From: Plantibacter elymi (nom. nud.)
GTDB lineage: Bacteria > Actinomycetota > Actinomycetes > Actinomycetales > Microbacteriaceae
Reading direction: 5' to 3'
DNA: 64,000 nucleotides
NCBI RefSeq assembly: GCF_900177795.1
Contig: NZ_FXWJ01000001.1
Span: 62,001-126,000 of the forward strand
The notes beneath the pieces are model-generated. The model saw only the letters and a list, made by a program, of their open reading frames with translations. It ran no database searches and was not told the DNA's origin. Every line of letters starts with the position of its first letter. The first letter of the stretch is position 1. The position numbers and the translations under genes were made by a program. Shown here piece after piece: positions 59,817 through 64,000 of this stretch.

Positions 59817-60916
59817 CCGCACCGACGACTCGAACCACGACGCCGGACCCGCGAGCGCTCACCGAACGGATCGACCGACGCGCGCTCCGCGAGTACCGCA
59901 GGGGCCTCCCGGGCGAAGTCCGTCCACCACTCATGGCGGCGATCTGGCCCGCCGTCGTGCTGGCGGTGCTGCCGATCGGCTTCCTCTCCGCCTGGTGGTT
60001 CGTGCTCGAAGACGGCTCGATCCCGGCCGAGCCCTGGGACTGGTCGGCCCTGATCCTCCTGCCCTACCTCGCGCTACCCGTCGGCATGCTCGTCCTGCTG
60101 GTGCGCACGGTCCGACGACGCAGCGGCGTCCGCCAGTTCCGGCTGGACCGGTTCGCGCGGGCGAACGGCCTGAGCTACCGTCCGTTCGCCATACCGGTGG
60201 CGTTGCCCGGCCTGATCTTCACGATGGGCGGGACGAGCGTGGTCAGGGACCTGCTGTGGCGGGGCGGCCGGTCGCCGTTGTCCGTCGGGAACCTTCGCAC
60301 GACCATCGGTTCGGGACGGAACCGCAAGGAGCACCGCTGGGGCTACGTGGCCCTCCGGCTGCCGGTGGCGCTCCCCCACATCGTCTTGGACGCCGTCGGC
60401 AACAACTCGCTCCTGCACCCCCGTCTGCCCGTCACCTACGCCAAGGACCAGCGGCTGTCGCTCGAAGGCGACTTCGACCGCCACTTCGAGCTGTACTGCC
60501 CGCGCGGGTACGAGACCGACGCCCTCTACCTCTTCACGCCCGACATCATGGCGAGGTTCATCGACACCGTCGCCGAGCTCGATGTCGAGATCGTCGACGA
60601 CCATCTGTTCCTCTACTCACCCAAGGACCTCTCGACCCTCGACCCCGAGGTGTGGACGTGGCTGATGTCGGTCGTCGACATCCTGGGCGAGCGCATCGCG
60701 CAGTGGGAGCGCTGGCGGGATCGCCGCCTGGAACCGGTCGACGCAGTGACGATGCCGGGATCGTTCCCGCTGATCCGTCCGCCACGAGGCGTGGCCGGGC
60801 AGGGCAGACGCCTGTCCCGCCGGACAGGATGGTGGTGGGTGATCGGGCTCGCCCTCGCCGTCTACGGGTGGTACCTCATCATCGGCGACGCGGTCCGGGC
60901 GATCACCGGCGGCTGA
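59813..60916 (+). CDS. hypothetical membrane protein
   Basis: The ATG at 59813 overlaps the stop of the previous gene and gives 367 residues; a frame open far upstream is a shadow. Two N-terminal helices (LMAAIWPAVVLAVLPIGFLSAWW and WSALILLPYLALPVGMLVLLV), a soluble domain of about 230 residues, and a C-terminal helix (WWWVIGLALAVYGWYLIIGDA) are visible. The central domain (RFARANGLSYRPFA...) occurs widely in Microbacteriaceae in my recollection but has no named function. Confidence 0.7.
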   Translation: MTAPTTRTTTPDPRALTERIDRRALREYRRGLPGEVRPPLMAAIWPAVVLAVLPIGFLSAWWFVLEDGSIPAEPWDWSALILLPYLALPVGMLVLLVRTVRRRSGVRQFRLDRFARANGLSYRPFAIPVALPGLIFTMGGTSVVRDLLWRGGRSPLSVGNLRTTIGSGRNRKEHRWGYVALRLPVALPHIVLDAVGNNSLLHPRLPVTYAKDQRLSLEGDFDRHFELYCPRGYETDALYLFTPDIMARFIDTVAELDVEIVDDHLFLYSPKDLSTLDPEVWTWLMSVVDILGERIAQWERWRDRRLEPVDAVTMPGSFPLIRPPRGVAGQGRRLSRRTGWWWVIGLALAVYGWYLIIGDAVRAITGG

Positions 60917-60929
60917 GCCCGTCCCAGCT

Positions 60930-60990
60930 CGCGAACTGTCACTTCGGAACAGTGCGGGCCGCGAACACCCGCATCTACTGACAGTTCGCG
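60930..60990. terminator. long inverted repeat between converging genes
   Basis: CGCGAACTGTCA (60930-60941) and TGACAGTTCGCG (60979-60990) are perfect 12-bp inverted arms 37 bases apart. A smaller nested dyad ACTGT/ACAGT lies near the first arm. The position between two converging stop codons (60916 and 60993) suggests transcription termination in both directions. Confidence 0.6.
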
Positions 60991-60992
60991 GG

Positions 60993-62714
60993 CTACTTGG
61001 CGTCGGCGTAGGAGGTGACGACGGCGGTGGTGACCGGGAACTCGACCGGCGCGGTGCCGAAGATCAGACGACCGGCCTCGGCCGCCGCCTCACGCACGAG
61101 GGCGACGACCCGCTCGGTCTGGCGCTCGGGACAGTGGACGACGATCTCGTCGTGGAGGAAGAAGACGAGGTGGGCCGACTCGGTGAGCGCAGCGGCCGGT
61201 CCGACCGACTCTGCGGCGAGCGCCTGCAGCCGTGTCCGGAGGCCGGCCATCCAACACAGCGCCCATTCGGCGGCTGTGCCCTGCACGACGAAGTTGCGGG
61301 TGAAGCGACCCCAGCTGCGCGCCTCCATGCGGGCGCGCTGGGTCGCGGCGGCGTTCGCGCCCTCCATCGACGCGGCCGACTGGATCTCCCGCCAGGTCTC
61401 GCCGGGCAGCGGTGAGGTACGACCGAGCCGGGTGCTGACCCGCTCGCCGCGTTCACCGGCCCTGGCGGCCGTCTCGACGAACTCGATCGCTCGCGGGAAC
61501 GCCCTCGTGAGCCGGGGCAGGAGGCGCCCACTCTCCCCCGTCGTCGCGCCGTACATGGCACCGAGCATCGCGATCTTCGCGTGTGGTCTGGTGTCGACCG
61601 CGCCGACGTCGACCATGCCCTGGTAGAGGTCGACGCCGCGTCCGGCATCGGCCATCGCGCGGTCGCCGGACATCGCCGTGAGGATCCGTGGTTCGAGCTG
61701 CGCGGCGTCGGCGACGACGAAACGCCAGCCCTCGTCCGCGAGGACGGCACCGCGGACCTGGTGCGGGAGCTGGAGGGCACCGCCACCGTCGGAGGCCCAG
61801 CGGCCCGTGACGACTCCGCCGGGCACGTACGTGGGGCGGAAGCGTCCGTCCTTCACCCAGGTCTCGACCCACGTCCAACCGTTCGCGGTGAGGAGGCGGG
61901 ACAGCTTCTTGTACCGGAGCAGCGGCTCGATGACGGGGTGCTCGATCTCCTGCAGCTCCCACTGCCGGGTGGAGGTCGCGTTGATGCCGGCACGCTGGAG
62001 CGCCTTGAGGAGCTCGCCAGGTGACTCGGGGCTGAGCTCCTGCACCCCGAGGGCGGCCTTGACCTCCTCGAGGACCGCGGCCAGCTTCGCCGGACGGACA
62101 CCGGGCGGCACCTTGGGGCCGAGGGCGTCGGCGAGGATGCGGTCGTGGGCCTCGGCGTCCCACGGGAGACCGGCGAAGGTCATCTCCGTGGCGATGAGGG
62201 CACCGGCGGACTCGGCGGCGAGGAGGAGTCCGAGCTGCGAGCGTCCCTGCGGTGTCGCGCCGTCGACGGCGTCGCGCTGGAGGGCGAACTCGGCGACGGG
62301 ATCGCGTTCGCCGCCCGGGAGGTCGAGGTCGAAGAGGGTCCCGACGGCCTCCGCACGCTGGGCGACGCGCGGATCGAGGACCTCGTCCCACGGGCCGGCC
62401 GGCGCGGTCGCGAGTGCAGAGTCGGCGGTGAAGGCGGCATTGCGGAGGAGGTTGTGGGAGAGCCGGAGGTCGACGCAGCGCGCGACCCGGACACCCGCGG
62501 CGAGGAGCGCCGGGTACCAGAGCGTGGTGTCGTCCCAGACCCAGCGCGGCGGGTTCGGCTCGGCTTCGAGACGCCGGACGAAGGCCGCGAGGTCGGCCCG
62601 CGGCATGGTGGTCTCGGAGACCGGAGGTGGCTCGCCGGATGAAGTTGGGCGGTCCTCGAGGTGCACGACGCGCACGCGGGCGCCGTCGAGCTGCTGGAGG
62701 ACGATGTGCACCAC
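60993..62714 (-). CDS. bifunctional 3'-5' exonuclease/DNA polymerase (PolA family)
   Basis: The 573-residue protein has an N-terminal degenerate 3'-5' exonuclease-like domain and a PolA polymerase domain. Motif A is FVVADAAQLEPRIL (catalytic Asp), motif B includes the helix KIAMLGAMYGATTGE and motif C is FFLHDEIVVHCP with the conserved Asp. It lacks a 5'-3' exonuclease. This second PolA-like polymerase is a lineage-specific actinobacterial protein presumably used in repair. The ORF extension to 62730 is in another frame. Confidence 0.9.
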   Translation of the reverse strand: MVHIVLQQLDGARVRVVHLEDRPTSSGEPPPVSETTMPRADLAAFVRRLEAEPNPPRWVWDDTTLWYPALLAAGVRVARCVDLRLSHNLLRNAAFTADSALATAPAGPWDEVLDPRVAQRAEAVGTLFDLDLPGGERDPVAEFALQRDAVDGATPQGRSQLGLLLAAESAGALIATEMTFAGLPWDAEAHDRILADALGPKVPPGVRPAKLAAVLEEVKAALGVQELSPESPGELLKALQRAGINATSTRQWELQEIEHPVIEPLLRYKKLSRLLTANGWTWVETWVKDGRFRPTYVPGGVVTGRWASDGGGALQLPHQVRGAVLADEGWRFVVADAAQLEPRILTAMSGDRAMADAGRGVDLYQGMVDVGAVDTRPHAKIAMLGAMYGATTGESGRLLPRLTRAFPRAIEFVETAARAGERGERVSTRLGRTSPLPGETWREIQSAASMEGANAAATQRARMEARSWGRFTRNFVVQGTAAEWALCWMAGLRTRLQALAAESVGPAAALTESAHLVFFLHDEIVVHCPERQTERVVALVREAAAEAGRLIFGTAPVEFPVTTAVVTSYADAK

Positions 62715-62767
62715 CCCAGTCTGCCTTCACCCGCCGACCTCGCCCGACGCGACCTCTCGCTGGAGAA

Positions 62768-62808
62768 ACGAGACCCGGACGGAATCGCCCGTTCCCTCCG
62801 GGTCTCGT
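62768..62808 (-). terminator. terminator hairpin of the small membrane protein gene
   Basis: ACGAGACCCGGA (62768-62779) and TCCGGGTCTCGT (62797-62808) pair perfectly over 12 bp, about 20 bp after the stop of the minus-strand gene at 62828. Confidence 0.65.
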
Positions 62809-62827
62809 GCAGGCAGCACTCGGGCGT

Positions 62828-63058
62828 TCAGCGCCTCCGGCCGCGGGCCAGGTTCACCCGCGTCATGACCAGGTACGCCGCGAGAAGCAGCTCGGCGAAA
62901 CAGAGCGCCGAGCCGAGATACTCGGCGACGCCGAAGCCCGCTCGGACTCCGATGATGATCGTCAGGAACGCGGCGACGATCGATCCGGCCGTGAGGCCCT
63001 GGCGGATCTGGAGCGGCCGTGGGCCGTGTGTGGTGATCGGCGATTCGGGGTTCGACAT
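62828..63058 (-). CDS. small two-helix membrane protein (76 aa)
   Basis: The protein has two hydrophobic helices (AGSIVAAFLTIIIGVRAGFG and YLGSALCFAELLLAAYLVM) and a basic C-terminus (LARGRRR). No family was recognised. A clear terminator hairpin follows, which supports expression. AGATATATTAGATTGCC upstream of the start contains a TATATT that may be its -10 region. Confidence 0.65.
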   Translation of the reverse strand: MSNPESPITTHGPRPLQIRQGLTAGSIVAAFLTIIIGVRAGFGVAEYLGSALCFAELLLAAYLVMTRVNLARGRRR

Positions 63059-63116
63059 ACAGATATATTAGATTGCCTCGTATCAGCCGCCTCGACATCC
63101 TCGGCGCACGATATCG

Positions 63117-63240
63117 GGGGTCCCTGAGCCTGTCGAAGGGTCAGGCGCCACCGTGCTTGCACTTCGACAAGCTCAGTGACCGGGAAAGGTCGGTGACCGG
63201 GGAAAGGTCGGTGACCGCGGAAAGGTCGGTGACCGCGGTG
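63117..63240. repeat. REP-like palindromic repeats and short tandem array
   Basis: CCTGAGCCTGTCGAAGG and its inverse ACTTCGACAAGCTCAGTGACC flank 63130-63180 as a palindromic unit. They run into about 3.5 tandem copies of a 16-17 bp unit containing GGAAAGGTCGGTGACCG (63176-63240). Confidence 0.75.
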
Positions 63241-63302
63241 AGGCCCGGGAGACCGGGACATCCCCCCTATGGGGGTGGGCGCAGCGGTGCCAGACTGCGA
63301 AC

Positions 63303-63617
63303 ATGCTGATCTCGACGATGAACGATGTCCCCGGCCGCCAGGTCACCGAAGTGCTGGGCGAGGTGACCGGCCTCACGGTCCGTGCACGCAACGCGGGCGT
63401 GCAACTCGGCGCCAACTTCAAGGCGCTGCTGGGCGGTGAGCTCTCCGGGCTCACGAAGCAGCTCGCTGAGAGCCGCGAGGAGGCGAAGCAGCGACTCATC
63501 GAGGCGGCCACCGCGCTCGGCGCCGACGCGGTGCTCGCGATGCGGTTCGACGCGGCCGAGGTCGGCCAGAACTACCAGGAGGTCGTCGCCTACGGCACCG
63601 CCGTCAAGCTCGGCTGA
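63303..63617 (+). CDS. YbjQ/UPF0145 family protein
   Basis: The 104-residue protein matches YbjQ: an N-terminal strand (MLISTMNDVPGRQVTEVLGEV) with GLTVRARN, a helix (QLAESREEAKQRLIEAATALG) and the end ADAVLAMRFDAAEVGQNYQEVVAYGTAVKL. These form pentameric soluble proteins of unknown function that may bind metals or heavy-metal complexes. The length is typical. Confidence 0.9.
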   Translation: MLISTMNDVPGRQVTEVLGEVTGLTVRARNAGVQLGANFKALLGGELSGLTKQLAESREEAKQRLIEAATALGADAVLAMRFDAAEVGQNYQEVVAYGTAVKLG

Positions 63618-63654
63618 GTGCGGGGCCTGAGCCACCCCGGTCCCTGGGCCATCC

Positions 63655-63810
63655 CGGTCCCGGTCCCTGAGCCTGTCGAAGGGCGCACTTCGACAAGCTC
63701 AGTGACCGGGGGGGGGTGAGGCTCAGTGACCGGGGGGGTGAGGCTCAGTGACCGGGGGGGGTGAGGCTCAGGGACCGGGCCCTTCGACAGGCTCAGGGAC
63801 CGAAGGAGGG
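63655..63810. repeat. second cluster of REP-like repeats and G-tracts
   Basis: Copies of CCTGAGCCTGTCGAAGG and CACTTCGACAAGCTCAGTGACC recur at about 63663-63705 and 63770-63800. They are separated by three copies of a GTGACCGGGGGGG-GTGAGGCTCA unit with G runs of seven to nine. Confidence 0.75.
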
Positions 63811-64000
63811 TCAGGCGCGGAGGCGCTTGAGTTCTTCGCGGCGCACGGCCTGCTCGGCGGGGTCCGGCACGGGGAGCGACGCGAGGAGACGACGCGTGTA
63901 GACGTCGCTCGGCGCACCGAGCACCGCTGAGCCGGGCCCCTCCTCCACGATGTCGCCGCGGTACAGCACGACGATGCGGTCGGCGAGGATGTCGACCACC
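63811..64000 (-). CDS. peptide/nickel ABC transporter ATP-binding protein, C-terminal part (partial)
   Basis: The frame is open through the window edge. MVDILADRIVVLYRGDIVEE with a GTG-coded first residue, followed by PSDVYTRRLLASLPVPDP, matches the segment after the H-loop of DppD/OppD/DppF-type ATPases. The helix YTRRLLASLP is the oligopeptide-ABC C-terminal motif. The rest of the gene lies to the right. The YbjQ gene converges on it. Confidence 0.8.
   Translation of the reverse strand, partial: VVDILADRIVVLYRGDIVEEGPGSAVLGAPSDVYTRRLLASLPVPDPAEQAVRREELKRLRA

Overview
The window is high-GC actinobacterial DNA, most likely a member of the Microbacteriaceae. The rpsF-ssb-rpsR-rplI operon followed by dnaB, a PolA-type exonuclease/polymerase next to YbjQ and an ABC ATPase, actinobacterial regulator families (MmyB-like XRE, CGNR, Lsr2-like) and frequent GTG/TTG starts with ATGA overlaps all fit. 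No tRNA, rRNA or CRISPR array was seen.

Region by region: (1) 1-15.2 kb is ordinary chromosome: an OTCase-like enzyme, a cupin, a MacAB-like ABC exporter operon with its own histidine kinase and a divergent response regulator, MerR, SRPBCC/MarR, and an epoxide-hydrolase-like enzyme facing a CGNR regulator. (2) 15.2-23.1 kb is a decayed island: an orphan RES toxin, a resolvase stump, an FRG-domain protein, a three-gene Pycsar-like operon (cyclase, stand-alone E2-like protein, PycTM-like membrane effector), a HigB/HigA-ImmA pair, and broken copies of tniQ and its neighbour. (3) 23145-54626 is a complete 31.5-kb Tn7-like transposon. It has TGT...ACA ends with near-identical 26-bp terminal inverted repeats, three left and two right internal repeats, a 5-bp target duplication (CTACA) on both sides, and TnsA, TnsB, TnsC and TniQ. 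It lies exactly at the dnaB stop codon with the TnsA side facing dnaB, the same polarity Tn7 shows at glmS. (4) 54.6-64 kb is chromosome again: dnaB, the rpsF operon, membrane proteins, the exonuclease/polymerase, YbjQ and the end of a peptide ABC ATPase.

Transposon cargo, left to right: a compact five-gene candidate biosynthetic cluster (49-aa peptide, P450, PP-loop ATPase, TauD-like oxygenase, NodU-type carbamoyltransferase); a ParA-SIR2 gene pair; a RloA/RloB (AbiL-like) pair; an MBL-fold protein plus membrane protein behind a strongly structured leader; DUF4238 and DUF2971 proteins; an XRE regulator with an aldo/keto reductase; several small unknown proteins; an Lsr2-like protein lacking its DNA-binding domain; and a small HTH protein next to TniQ that is also present in the decayed copy. 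The cargo reads as a defence island combined with a small-molecule or RiPP cluster. The tandem tniQ remnant suggests that the 3' end of dnaB has been hit repeatedly by this transposon family.
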